From NCBI GenBank assembly GCA_964607425.1, contig CAZSKQ010000031.1, positions 1 to 31,311 of the forward strand: a stretch of 31,311 nt of DNA, given 5' to 3'. A program made the position numbers and the translations under genes. The notes beneath the pieces are model-generated. The model worked only from the letters and a program-made list of their open reading frames with translations, did not search any database and had not been told where the DNA came from. Positions 1-9,121 of this stretch are shown here, piece after piece (positions within the stretch are counted from its first letter, which is position 1; each line of letters opens with the position of its first letter). This DNA comes from IDS-8 sp964607425 (GTDB lineage: Bacteria > Pseudomonadota > Gammaproteobacteria > Steroidobacterales > Woeseiaceae).

Positions 1-32
1 CTGAAACCCTGACGCGCCTTTAGCCCGGTCTA

Positions 33-56
33 GTCGCCCGCATGGCGGGCTCCTAC
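33..56 (-). repeat. REP-like palindrome A, overlapping the ctaA stop codon
   Basis: Read on the minus strand it begins GTAGGAGC and continues as a hairpin, GCCCGC-CAT-GCGGGC. The 24 bases are identical to the copy at 25972-25995. The TAG inside GTAG (bases 55-53 on the minus strand) is the stop codon of ctaA. A GTAG tetranucleotide before an imperfect palindrome is the hallmark of REP sequences mobilised by RAYT transposases; no RAYT gene is visible in this window. Confidence 0.75.
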
Positions 57-1087
57 GTGGCGTCCGCGTGCAGGAAGCCGTGGCACAGGTACAGCACCAC
101 GGTCAAGAGCAGCAGCGCCGTTGCCTGGTGCGCCGCGCCGAGGACCGTCGGCACCATCAGCAGCAGCGTCGAAATGCCGAGCGCCACCTGCAATACAGCG
201 ACGTGCAGCAGCGCGTTTGCCCCGCGCCGCAGCGGGCGCGGCATCGGCGTCCGGCGCGCGAACCACCAGTAAACGACGATGGCGAGAAATGTAGTGATGG
301 CCAGCACGCGGTGGTCGAATTGCACCGTCGCAATGTTCTCGAACAGGTTCAGCCACCATGGGTCGAGGGCGAATGCTCCGGGCGGAATCCAGTATTCACC
401 CATTTTGGGGAATGTGTTGAAAACGAGGCCCGCGTCCAGTCCGGCGACAAACGCGCCGGAGATCACGGTGAGCGACACCAGCGCAGTGAGCGCCAGCGTC
501 CGCCCGAACCAGGGGTGTCGGGTTGTTTCGCGCCCCCGCCGCAGCAGTGAGAGCGCTACCCACAACATGTAGGCGTAGATCGCAATTGCGGCCACGAGGT
601 GTGCCGCCAGGCGATACTGGCTGACGCGCGGGTTATCTACCAGCCCGCTCTTCACCATGTACCAGCCGAGCACCCCCTGCAGGCCGCCGAGCACGAACAT
701 CAGCGCATACTTCGGCCACTCGCGCTTCCTGATGTAACCTTTCCATACGAACCACAGAAAGGGCAGGGCGAACGCGAGACCGATGAGGCGCCCCAGCAGG
801 CGGTGCAGGTACTCCAGCCAGAAGATGCCCTTGAAGCCCGCGACATCCATGCCCGGGTTCACGAGCCGGAACTCGGGCGATTGCCGGTACAGCTCGAAGG
901 CTCGTTCCCAGTCGTCCGCGCTTAGCGGCGGCAGGGTGCCCATGATAGGCCGCCAGTCCACCATCGAGAGCCCGGAGCCGGTCAGGCGGGTGACACCGCC
1001 GAGGAGAACCATCGCGAATACCAGTCCGCAGAGCGACAAAAGCCAGCGCGCGACTTTGCGGTCGTTTTGGAGCGATGAGTCGTTCAT
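53..1087 (-). CDS. ctaA: Heme A synthase, COX15/CtaA type 2
   Basis: Integral membrane enzyme that oxidises the C8 methyl of heme O to the formyl group of heme A for aa3-type cytochrome oxidase. About eight hydrophobic segments are visible, including the family opening GGVTRLTGSGLSMVDWRP. Numbered from the upstream Met at 1120, the four expected heme-ligand histidines are H106 (EYLHRLLGR), H174 (AAHL), H270 (QFDHRVLA) and H331 (AAHQAT). The length of about 344-355 aa is typical. I favour the ATG at 1087, which puts a short polar N-terminus before the first helix. An in-frame ATG at 1120 would add 11 residues, and neither start has a strong ribosome site. The stop codon lies inside a REP-like repeat. 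No cytochrome oxidase subunit genes are visible; they may lie beyond the left edge. Confidence 0.93.
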   Translation of the reverse strand: MNDSSLQNDRKVARWLLSLCGLVFAMVLLGGVTRLTGSGLSMVDWRPIMGTLPPLSADDWERAFELYRQSPEFRLVNPGMDVAGFKGIFWLEYLHRLLGRLIGLAFALPFLWFVWKGYIRKREWPKYALMFVLGGLQGVLGWYMVKSGLVDNPRVSQYRLAAHLVAAIAIYAYMLWVALSLLRRGRETTRHPWFGRTLALTALVSLTVISGAFVAGLDAGLVFNTFPKMGEYWIPPGAFALDPWWLNLFENIATVQFDHRVLAITTFLAIVVYWWFARRTPMPRPLRRGANALLHVAVLQVALGISTLLLMVPTVLGAAHQATALLLLTVVLYLCHGFLHADAT

Positions 1088-1172
1088 TGTGTTCACGGGA
1101 CCCGTTGTGCCCGCGCGCATGTTAGCAGACTGGCCTGGTCGTGCTAGTCTCAGCGGCGATACATAACCGGGG

Positions 1173-2333
1173 ATGCGAAGCGTGCGTTTGGAACAATGCT
1201 GCAGGACGGCCGATTTCCGTCGGCTGGCCCAGGCGCGATTGCCCGCGCCGATTTTCCACTATATCGACGGCGGTGCCGACGACGAATGGACGATGCGGCG
1301 CAACACGGAGGCGTTCGAGGACTACGATCTCGTGCCCAATGTGCTGACGGGGATCGACGGTGTCGACCTCACCACGCGCGTGCTCGGACGGGAGCTCGCC
1401 ATGCCGCTGTTCTTCTCGCCAACGGCCATGCAGCGCCTTTTCCATCCCGAGGGCGAGCGGGCGATAGCCGCGGTCGCGCACGAATTCGGCACCATGTTCG
1501 GTGTGTCCACGATCGGCACCTGCAGTATCGAGGAGCTGGGAGCCCTGAACGACGCGCCGAAGCTGTTCCAGATCTACGTGCACAACGATCCAGGGCTGAC
1601 GTCGGACCTGATCGCGCGCTGCAAGGCCGCGCGTTTCGATGCGCTGGCGCTGACGGTCGACACGATCGTGGCGGGCAACCGGGAGCGCGACATCGTCACC
1701 GGTATGACGACGCCGCCGAAACTGACGCCGAAGAGTATCCTGAGCTTTCTCGCACACCCGCGCTGGACGCTCGGCTACCTGGCGGGCGAGCGCTTCGACC
1801 TGCCGAACGTGTCGGCTTACGTCGAGCAGGGTTCCAGTGTCTCGTCCTCCGTTGCGTCTTACATCCACACGCAGATGAAGCGCTCGATCGACTGGGACGA
1901 CGCCGCGAAGATGATCGAGGAGTGGGGCGGCCCGTTCGCGTTGAAAGGCATCATGTCGGTCGACGATGCACGGCGGGCGGTGGACGTCGGCGCCACTGCG
2001 ATCATGCTGTCGAACCACGGTGGCCGGCAGCTCGACGGCGCGCGCGCGCCGTTCGACCAGCTGCCTGCGATCGTCGACGCCGTGGGCGGGCAGATCGAGA
2101 TCATCGTCGATGGCGGCATCCGGCGAGGCACGCACGTGCTGAAGGCGCTGGCTTTGGGCGCGACGGCCTGTTCCGGCGGGCGCATGTACCTGTATGCCCT
2201 GGCCGCCGCCGGACGGGCCGGCGTGCGCCGCGCAATGACCTGCCTGCACCAGGAACTGGAACGCAACATGCTGCTCATGGGCTGCCGCACGACCGCGGAG
2301 CTCCGCTCCTCGAAGCTGGCGCGCCGAGCCTGA
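1173..2333 (+). CDS. FMN-dependent alpha-hydroxy-acid oxidase/dehydrogenase (lactate dehydrogenase-like)
   Basis: TIM-barrel flavoenzyme of the LldD / glycolate oxidase / mandelate dehydrogenase family. It oxidises an L-2-hydroxy acid to the 2-oxo acid with FMN. Visible family marks are the N-terminal FHYIDGGADDEWTMRRN (Y30), the FMN-contacting K258 (ALKGIMS), the catalytic H282 with R285 in LSNHGGRQLDG, and the phosphate-binding DGGIRRGTHVLKALALGA. At 386 aa it is full length. The substrate cannot be read from sequence. Its position just before hppD makes an aromatic or branched-chain hydroxy acid as plausible as lactate, but that is inference. The start is ATG 1173; GTG 1182, better spaced from a GGGG stretch, is an alternative. 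No transmembrane segment is seen. Confidence 0.88.
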   Translation: MRSVRLEQCCRTADFRRLAQARLPAPIFHYIDGGADDEWTMRRNTEAFEDYDLVPNVLTGIDGVDLTTRVLGRELAMPLFFSPTAMQRLFHPEGERAIAAVAHEFGTMFGVSTIGTCSIEELGALNDAPKLFQIYVHNDPGLTSDLIARCKAARFDALALTVDTIVAGNRERDIVTGMTTPPKLTPKSILSFLAHPRWTLGYLAGERFDLPNVSAYVEQGSSVSSSVASYIHTQMKRSIDWDDAAKMIEEWGGPFALKGIMSVDDARRAVDVGATAIMLSNHGGRQLDGARAPFDQLPAIVDAVGGQIEIIVDGGIRRGTHVLKALALGATACSGGRMYLYALAAAGRAGVRRAMTCLHQELERNMLLMGCRTTAELRSSKLARRA

Positions 2334-2412
2334 CCCCACATACGCCGGCCGCCGGGAAAACCCGCCGTCCCTGCGCTACCATTGCAACCGGCATCCAGCA
2401 GGAAACAGGACG

Positions 2413-3516
2413 ATGGTTACCACGAGGACAGCGAGGACAGGCGGCGAACCCGAGCCGCGGAATCCCATGGGCACGGACGGCTTCGAGTTCGTGGAATACG
2501 CCGCGCCGGACCCAAAAATGCTCCGCGAGTTGTTCTCGCGCATGGGCCTGCCGGCCGTCGCGCATCATCGCTCCAAGGATGTGACGCTGCACAAGCAGCG
2601 CGACATCAATTTCATCGTTAACGCCGAACCCGACAGCTTCGCGCAGGAGTTCGCGCGCCGGCACGGCCCCTGCGCCTGTGCGATGGCCTTCCGCGTCAGG
2701 GACGCCAACTACGGCCTGAACCGCGCGGTCGACCTGGGCGCCACCGCCGTACCGGGCGATCCGGGGCCGATGGAGCTCAATATCCCCGCGATCGAGGGGA
2801 TCGGCGGGAGCAGGCTCTATCTCGTGGATCGCTACGGCGAGGATTCCATCTACGACATCGATTTCCGCTTCGAGCCGGGCTGGCAGGAACAGGCGCAGGC
2901 CCTGGATACCGGGCTGACCTACATCGATCACCTGACGCACAACGTGCACCAGGGGCAGATGCAGGTATGGGCGGAGTTCTACGAGAAGCTGTTCAACTTT
3001 CGTGAGATTCGCTACTTCGACATCGAGGGCAAGCACACCGGCCTGTTCTCGAAGGCGATGACCAGTCCCTGCGGCAAAATCCGCATCCCGCTGAACGAAA
3101 GCCAGGATGACAAGAGCCAGATCGAAGAATACTTGCGCGACTACAAAGGCGAGGGAATTCAACACATTGCGCTGGGAACGGACAATATCTACGAGACCGT
3201 CGACCGGCTGAACGCGAGGGGCGTCGAGCTGCAGGACACGAACGACACCTACTACGACATGGTCGACGAGCGTATCCCGGGGCACGGCGAACCGGTAGAG
3301 GAGCTGCGCAAGCGGCGCATCCTGATCGACGGGGCGCCGGCGAAGAACGAAGGTCTCCTGCTGCAGATCTTCACGAAGAATGTAATTGGCCCGATCTTCT
3401 TCGAGATCATCCAGCGCAAGGGCAACGAGGGCTTCGGCGAGGGCAATTTCAAGGCGCTGTTCGAGTCCCTGGAGCAGGACCAGATCCGGCGCGGAGTTCT
3501 CCGCGACACCCCCTGA
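2413..3516 (+). CDS. hppD: 4-hydroxyphenylpyruvate dioxygenase
   Basis: Non-heme Fe(II) enzyme that converts 4-hydroxyphenylpyruvate to homogentisate in tyrosine catabolism. It has two vicinal-oxygen-chelate halves. The C-terminal half holds the metal triad H173 (YIDHLTHNV), H251 (IQHIALGTDNIY) and E331 (IFFEIIQRKG). The conserved C-terminal gate helix reads GNFKALFESLEQDQ. Length is 367 aa from ATG 2413, which has AGGA at 2400-2403. The homology-like part begins at MGTDGFEFVEY, so ATG 2467 (349 aa) is a possible alternative. The next homogentisate-pathway genes (hmgA, fah) are not in the window. A terminator follows closely, so this gene or the pair with the upstream oxidase appears to end a transcription unit. 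Confidence 0.95.
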   Translation: MVTTRTARTGGEPEPRNPMGTDGFEFVEYAAPDPKMLRELFSRMGLPAVAHHRSKDVTLHKQRDINFIVNAEPDSFAQEFARRHGPCACAMAFRVRDANYGLNRAVDLGATAVPGDPGPMELNIPAIEGIGGSRLYLVDRYGEDSIYDIDFRFEPGWQEQAQALDTGLTYIDHLTHNVHQGQMQVWAEFYEKLFNFREIRYFDIEGKHTGLFSKAMTSPCGKIRIPLNESQDDKSQIEEYLRDYKGEGIQHIALGTDNIYETVDRLNARGVELQDTNDTYYDMVDERIPGHGEPVEELRKRRILIDGAPAKNEGLLLQIFTKNVIGPIFFEIIQRKGNEGFGEGNFKALFESLEQDQIRRGVLRDTP

Positions 3517-3519
3517 TCC

Positions 3520-3552
3520 GGGCCGCGGAGGCACCGCGGGCCGTGTTTTTTT
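3520..3552 (+). terminator. Intrinsic terminator after hppD
   Basis: GGCCGCGG (3521-3528) pairs with CCGCGGGCC (3534-3542) with one bulged G and a 5-base loop. Seven T residues follow at 3546-3552. It begins just after the hppD stop and separates it from the cold shock gene. Confidence 0.65.
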
Positions 3553-3637
3553 GCGGTTTTTGCGCCCAAATATCGCACTCCGGGCCCGGAATGCGGGTAA
3601 ACTGTGGCGTGCGCCGCCTCTAGCGGTGCACGCGTGA

Positions 3638-3656
3638 CGCCGCCTTTCGGGCGGCG
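3638..3656 (+). promoter_or_regulatory. GC-rich hairpin in the cold shock gene leader
   Basis: CGCCGCC (3638-3644) and GGCGGCG (3650-3656) form a 7-bp stem with a TTTCG loop, 19 bases before the cold shock start codon. No T-run follows, so it is not an obvious terminator. CspA-family mRNAs often carry structured leaders that control translation; a role here is inference. Confidence 0.4.
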
Positions 3657-3675
3657 GTTATACAGTGAGGATGTT

Positions 3676-3885
3676 ATGGCCGAAAGAGTGAGCGGAACCG
3701 TCAAGTGGTTCAATGACGACAAAGGGTTTGGCTTCATCGAGCGTGAGGGTGGACAGGACGTGTTCGTCCATCACAGTTCGATCCAGATGGAAGGCTTCAA
3801 GTCCCTGAAAGAAGGCCAGAAGGTCACGATGGAGGTGACCCAGGGCCAGAAAGGGCCACAGGCAGAAAACGTCATCGCCGAGTAA
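3676..3885 (+). CDS. CspA-family cold shock protein
   Basis: Single cold-shock domain of 69 aa, a nucleic-acid-binding OB fold that acts as an RNA chaperone. Both RNA-binding motifs are present: RNP1-like KGFGFIERE and RNP2-like VFVHHSS, after the typical opening GTVKWFNDDKGFGFI. The start is ATG 3676, with AGG at 3668-3670. An open frame extends upstream to 3604, but that extension lies over the leader hairpin and has no family resemblance. The gene is monocistronic by position, with a terminator before it and a non-coding stretch after it. Which Csp paralogue it is, and whether cold induces it, cannot be told. Confidence 0.95.
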   Translation: MAERVSGTVKWFNDDKGFGFIEREGGQDVFVHHSSIQMEGFKSLKEGQKVTMEVTQGQKGPQAENVIAE

Positions 3886-3902
3886 GCGAGACATACACGG
3901 AG

Positions 3903-3931
3903 CGATCGGCTACAACAAGAGCAACCGATCG
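3903..3931. other. Inverted repeat downstream of the cold shock gene
   Basis: CGATCGG (3903-3909) and CCGATCG (3925-3931) form a perfect 7-bp inverted repeat around a 15-base spacer, 17 bases after the csp stop. There is no T-run. It may be a weak or Rho-assisted 3' end, or an operator. The rest of the 185-base gap up to 4071 shows nothing I can name. Confidence 0.4.
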
Positions 3932-4070
3932 ATCCGGCAGGCGGGGGGAACGGTTCGTGCGGCCTCTAGGTTCGCGCGACGGCATGCCGCCACAACGGCG
4001 CGATGTACTATCAGGTGTTGCGTGGTTGTCCTTGCGCCTGTCATTTTTACCTCACGCGATAGGGAACCCC

Positions 4071-4454
4071 TTGAAACTACGTATCCAGGATAATTCCGTT
4101 CGCCTCCGGCTGACGCGCGGCGAGGTCGAGCAGATGCAGCGGGACGGCCGGGTGAGCGCGACCACGGCTTTTCCGGGCGGCTCACGCCTCGAGTACACCC
4201 TTGAAGCCTCGCGGGAGGCGGCCGCGGCCGCGGCCCGATTCGACAGCGGGCGCCTCGTGGTCCAGCTGCCGTCGGCGGCCGTCGAGCAATGGGCCGGCTC
4301 GGAACAGGTGTCCATCGAGGGCGCGCAGCCGCTCGACGGCCGTGAAGAGCTCGCGATACTCGTGGAAAAGGACTTCCGGTGCCTCGCCCCCCGCGAAGGT
4401 GAGGACGAGTCGGACATGTTTCCGCATCCGCTGCAGGACATCGAATCCTGCTGA
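4071..4454 (+). CDS. Small DUF7009-like protein of unknown function
   Basis: A 127-aa soluble protein beginning LKLRIQDNSVRLRLTRGEVEQM. This resembles a family of small bacterial proteins (DUF7009, from memory) that open with K-R-I-x-x-N-S-x-R-L-R-L. The TTG start at 4071 is chosen because the recognisable domain starts exactly there and AGGG (4061-4064) precedes it. The open frame runs back to 3957, but the added 38 residues look non-coding. The C-terminus is acidic (REGEDESDMFPHP). It has no signal peptide or membrane segment. It precedes leucine dehydrogenase by 68 bases and may be cotranscribed with it. Function unknown. Confidence 0.7.
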   Translation: MKLRIQDNSVRLRLTRGEVEQMQRDGRVSATTAFPGGSRLEYTLEASREAAAAAARFDSGRLVVQLPSAAVEQWAGSEQVSIEGAQPLDGREELAILVEKDFRCLAPREGEDESDMFPHPLQDIESC

Positions 4455-4522
4455 TTCCCTCCAGGACAGCTGTTCACGACGGACCTTGCGTTACGGCCCG
4501 CCCGGCAGACGAGGACTATCCG

Positions 4523-5584
4523 ATGGCAGTTTTTGACGATTCCGCATTCGACGATCACGAGCGCGTGCTTTTCTGCAGGGACGCGGCGACGGGCCTGAGC
4601 GCGATCATCGCGATCCACTCGACCGCGCTCGGACCGGCCGCGGGCGGCTGCCGGTTGTGGCGCTACGAATCCGTCGACGCGGCAGTGCACGATGTGCTGC
4701 GCCTGTCCCAAGGCATGAGTTACAAGAATGCGATGGCCAATCTCGCGTTCGGCGGCGGCAAGGCGGTGATCCTGAAGACCGCGGAGTTTAAGCCTGGTGA
4801 TGCACTGTTCGAGAAGTACGGGGAGTTTGTGGAGCAGCTCGGCGGCAGCTATATCACCGCGGAAGATGTCGGCATGTCGGTCGGTATCATGGAGACGATC
4901 GCGCGGCGCACGCGCTACGTCACGGGCCTGCCGCAGAAGGCTGGGCAGGCGGGCGGCGACCCGTCCCCGAAAACCGCCTGGGGCATCTTCAAGGGGATCG
5001 AGGCCGCGGTCCGGTTCAAGCTGTCGCGCGACGACCTGGAAGGCCTGAGGGTGGCGGTGCAGGGCATTGGCAATGTGGGCTACAGCCTCTGCCGATACCT
5101 GGCTGAGGCCGGCGCCAGGCTGATCGTGGCCGATATCGACGAGCAGCGGGTCGCGGCAGCCCGGGAGGAATTCGGTGCAAAAGCCGTGGCGCTCGACCAG
5201 ATCCTGTTCCAGGAAGTCGACGTCGTGGCGCCCTGCGCGCTGGGTGCTATCCTGAACGAGCGCTCGATCCCGAAGCTTCGCACCGCCATCGTCGCGGGCT
5301 CGGCCAACAACCAGCTCGAGACCGCCGCGGACGGCCAGCGCCTCGCCGATGCCGGCATCCTCTACGCCCCCGACTACGTTATCAACGCCGGCGGCATCAT
5401 CAACGTCGCCGCCGAGTACTTCGGCACCGCCACGGATGAGCAGGTCATTCCCAGGATCGAAGCCATCGCCCCCCGCCTCACCCGCATCTTCGAGGAAGCC
5501 GCCGCCACCGGCCGCCCCACCAACGCCATAGCCGACGCCCAGGCCCGCCGCCTGATCCAGGAGGGGGGTCGTCGATCCGTTTAG
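4523..5584 (+). CDS. ldh: Leucine (branched-chain amino acid) dehydrogenase
   Basis: Glu/Leu/Phe/Val dehydrogenase family. It catalyses reversible NAD-dependent oxidative deamination of leucine, valine or isoleucine to the 2-oxo acid and ammonia. Residues seen are the substrate-binding/catalytic lysines K68 and K80 in SYKNAMANLAFGGGKAV, the Rossmann motif VAVQGIGNVG, and the late NAGGIINVAAEY signature. At 353 aa it matches leucine dehydrogenases rather than the roughly 450-aa glutamate dehydrogenases. GAGGA at 4511-4515 is well placed for ATG 4523. The last four bases overlap the 3' end of the converging quinone oxidoreductase gene. Leucine breakdown yields acetoacetate, which fits the acetoacetyl-CoA synthetase gene 1 kb away. 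The exact amino-acid preference is inferred. Confidence 0.9.
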   Translation: MAVFDDSAFDDHERVLFCRDAATGLSAIIAIHSTALGPAAGGCRLWRYESVDAAVHDVLRLSQGMSYKNAMANLAFGGGKAVILKTAEFKPGDALFEKYGEFVEQLGGSYITAEDVGMSVGIMETIARRTRYVTGLPQKAGQAGGDPSPKTAWGIFKGIEAAVRFKLSRDDLEGLRVAVQGIGNVGYSLCRYLAEAGARLIVADIDEQRVAAAREEFGAKAVALDQILFQEVDVVAPCALGAILNERSIPKLRTAIVAGSANNQLETAADGQRLADAGILYAPDYVINAGGIINVAAEYFGTATDEQVIPRIEAIAPRLTRIFEEAAATGRPTNAIADAQARRLIQEGGRRSV

Positions 5585-6567
5585 CTTGGTCCGACGCCAA
5601 GCACTATCTTGCCGATGTGGCGGCTGGATTCCATTCGTGCGTGGGCTTTGGCGGCTTCGGCCAATGGGAACGTCGAGTCGATTACCGGGGCAACGGTGCC
5701 GGCCTCGAGCAATGGCAGGACGTGCTGCTCGAGGCTCTCGCGGATCGCCGATTTCTCCTCGATCGTCTGTGGGCGCAGCAGCGACCCGGTGATCGTCAGC
5801 CGCTTGGCAAGCAACGCGCGCAGGTTCAGCTCGGCCGTCGATCCCTGCAGGAAGGCGATGATCACGTAGCGGCCGTCCCGCTCCAGGAGATCTATGTTCT
5901 TCTGCATGTACGATCCCCCCACCATGTCCAGCACGACGTCCACGCCGCGGCCGCCGAGACGCTCCCGAAGCACGCGCGCCCAGTCGCCTTCCCGGTAATC
6001 GAGCGCATGCGCCGCGCCCAGCTGCTCGCAAAAGCGGCGCTTCTCATTGCTGCCGGCGGTCGTCACCACCTGCACACCGTTTGCCACTGCGAGCTGGATG
6101 GCTGTGGTGCCGATGCCGCTGGAGCCGCCGTGCACGAGCAGCGTCTCGCCGGCCGCGAGCCCCGCGCGCATGAAGACGTTGTAGTGCACCGTGAAAAACG
6201 TTTCCGGCACCGCGGCCGCCTGCGCGAAGGAAAAACGCTCCGGCACCGGCAGGCAGTGCGATTCGTGCACGCGGCAGTACTCCGCGTAGCCGCCACCGTG
6301 GGTGAGCGCCATGACCCGGTCGCCGACGCCGAATCGGGTGCTGCCTTCACCGAGCGCCGCCACTTCGCCCGCGACCTCGAGACCCGGCAGCGGATCGGCA
6401 CCGGGCGGCAGCGGGTATTTGCCGAGCCGTTGAAAAATGTCGGGCCGGTTGACGCCGGCCGCGGCGACTTTCACGAGGAGCTCGCCGGCGCGCGGCTCGG
6501 GCACGGGCAGCGTGACCGGCTGGAGCACTTCCGGGCCCCCCGGGCGCGCAATGTGCACCGCCCGCAT
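5581..6567 (-). CDS. NAD(P)H quinone oxidoreductase, PIG3/zeta-crystallin type (MDR superfamily)
   Basis: Zinc-free medium-chain dehydrogenase of the quinone oxidoreductase group, reducing quinones with NADPH. It opens MRAVHIARPGGPEVLQPV, typical of PIG3-type enzymes. The nucleotide-binding motif is LLVHGGSSGIGTTAIQLA, followed by DYREGDWA and VDVVLDMVGG. The cysteine clusters for structural and catalytic zinc are absent. ATG 6567 is chosen because the family fold begins there. An upstream in-frame ATG at 6648 would add 27 unrelated residues and run over the divergent promoter region. It is transcribed divergently from acetoacetyl-CoA synthetase. Substrate unknown. Confidence 0.9.
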   Translation of the reverse strand: MRAVHIARPGGPEVLQPVTLPVPEPRAGELLVKVAAAGVNRPDIFQRLGKYPLPPGADPLPGLEVAGEVAALGEGSTRFGVGDRVMALTHGGGYAEYCRVHESHCLPVPERFSFAQAAAVPETFFTVHYNVFMRAGLAAGETLLVHGGSSGIGTTAIQLAVANGVQVVTTAGSNEKRRFCEQLGAAHALDYREGDWARVLRERLGGRGVDVVLDMVGGSYMQKNIDLLERDGRYVIIAFLQGSTAELNLRALLAKRLTITGSLLRPQTIEEKSAIRESLEQHVLPLLEAGTVAPVIDSTFPLAEAAKAHARMESSRHIGKIVLGVGPS

Positions 6568-6628
6568 CTCACGGGTCGCGTTTCGAACCTTTCCCAATGC
6601 GGCGTCCAATGCAGAGCAACGGGATTGT

Positions 6629-6637
6629 TGCGATAAT
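6629..6637 (+). promoter_or_regulatory. Candidate extended -10 promoter for acetoacetyl-CoA synthetase
   Basis: TG-C-GATAAT (6629-6637) matches an extended -10 element with five of six TATAAT positions. It lies in the 104-base gap between two divergent genes, about 35 bases before GTG 6672. I see no good -35 hexamer, which extended -10 promoters can lack. It would place the transcript start near 6644 and so argues against the longer open frame beginning at 6597. Confidence 0.4.
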
Positions 6638-6671
6638 CGTTTGCTCAACGAACCAGCATGATAAAACAGAC

Positions 6672-8609
<1,938 letters not shown>

Positions 8610-8611
8610 AC

Positions 8612-9121
8612 GTGAGCAATGCGAGCCGGGACGGTTTCGCCATACACGAAGGTGTCGTTCGCCGCGAGTGGATCGACATCAACGGCCACATGAATGTGGC
8701 CTTCTACGTGCTCGCATTCGACCAGGCCGTGGACGACCTGCTGGGGCGAGCCGGCATTACGGACGACTACATCCGCGAGACCGGCGGCACAACGTTCGCC
8801 GTCGAATCGCATGTCAGGTATCGGCGCGAGCTGATGGCGGACCAACGCTACCGAATCGAGTCGCAAATTCTTGCCTACGATGCAAAACGCGTGCACCAGT
8901 TCCAACGCATGTATCACGCCGGCGAGCACTACCTCGCGGCGACAGCCGAATGGATGAACCTGCACGTGGATCTCGCGACACGCCGGGTCAGCCCGTGGCC
9001 GGATTCCATCCTGCGCGGGCTTGCGGAGCTCGCGGCCGCGCAGCCGCGCACCCCGCTGCCGAAAGACGCCTGCATGCAGATCCGGCAGTCGCTGTATTCG
9101 CTGTGGCGGGGCAATGGCTGA
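8612..9121 (+). CDS. Hotdog-fold acyl-CoA thioesterase (4HBT family)
   Basis: A 169-aa protein with the 4-hydroxybenzoyl-CoA thioesterase signature near its start, EWIDINGHMNVAFYV, followed by the beta-strand segment FAVESHVRYRRELMADQRYRIES. The GHMN element marks the family's active-site helix. It resembles the thioesterase found with, or fused to, L-carnitine dehydrogenase in proteobacteria, but no carnitine genes are seen here. The GTG start is 2 bases after aacS, and its last 8 bases overlap glpK, so all three look translationally coupled. The acyl-CoA substrate cannot be assigned. Confidence 0.8.
   Translation: MSNASRDGFAIHEGVVRREWIDINGHMNVAFYVLAFDQAVDDLLGRAGITDDYIRETGGTTFAVESHVRYRRELMADQRYRIESQILAYDAKRVHQFQRMYHAGEHYLAATAEWMNLHVDLATRRVSPWPDSILRGLAELAAAQPRTPLPKDACMQIRQSLYSLWRGNG

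Noticed and set aside
6597..6671. N-terminal extension of acetoacetyl-CoA synthetase to ATG 6597
   Set aside because: It overlaps the likely extended -10 element and the divergent gene's leader, and adds residues not typical of the family.
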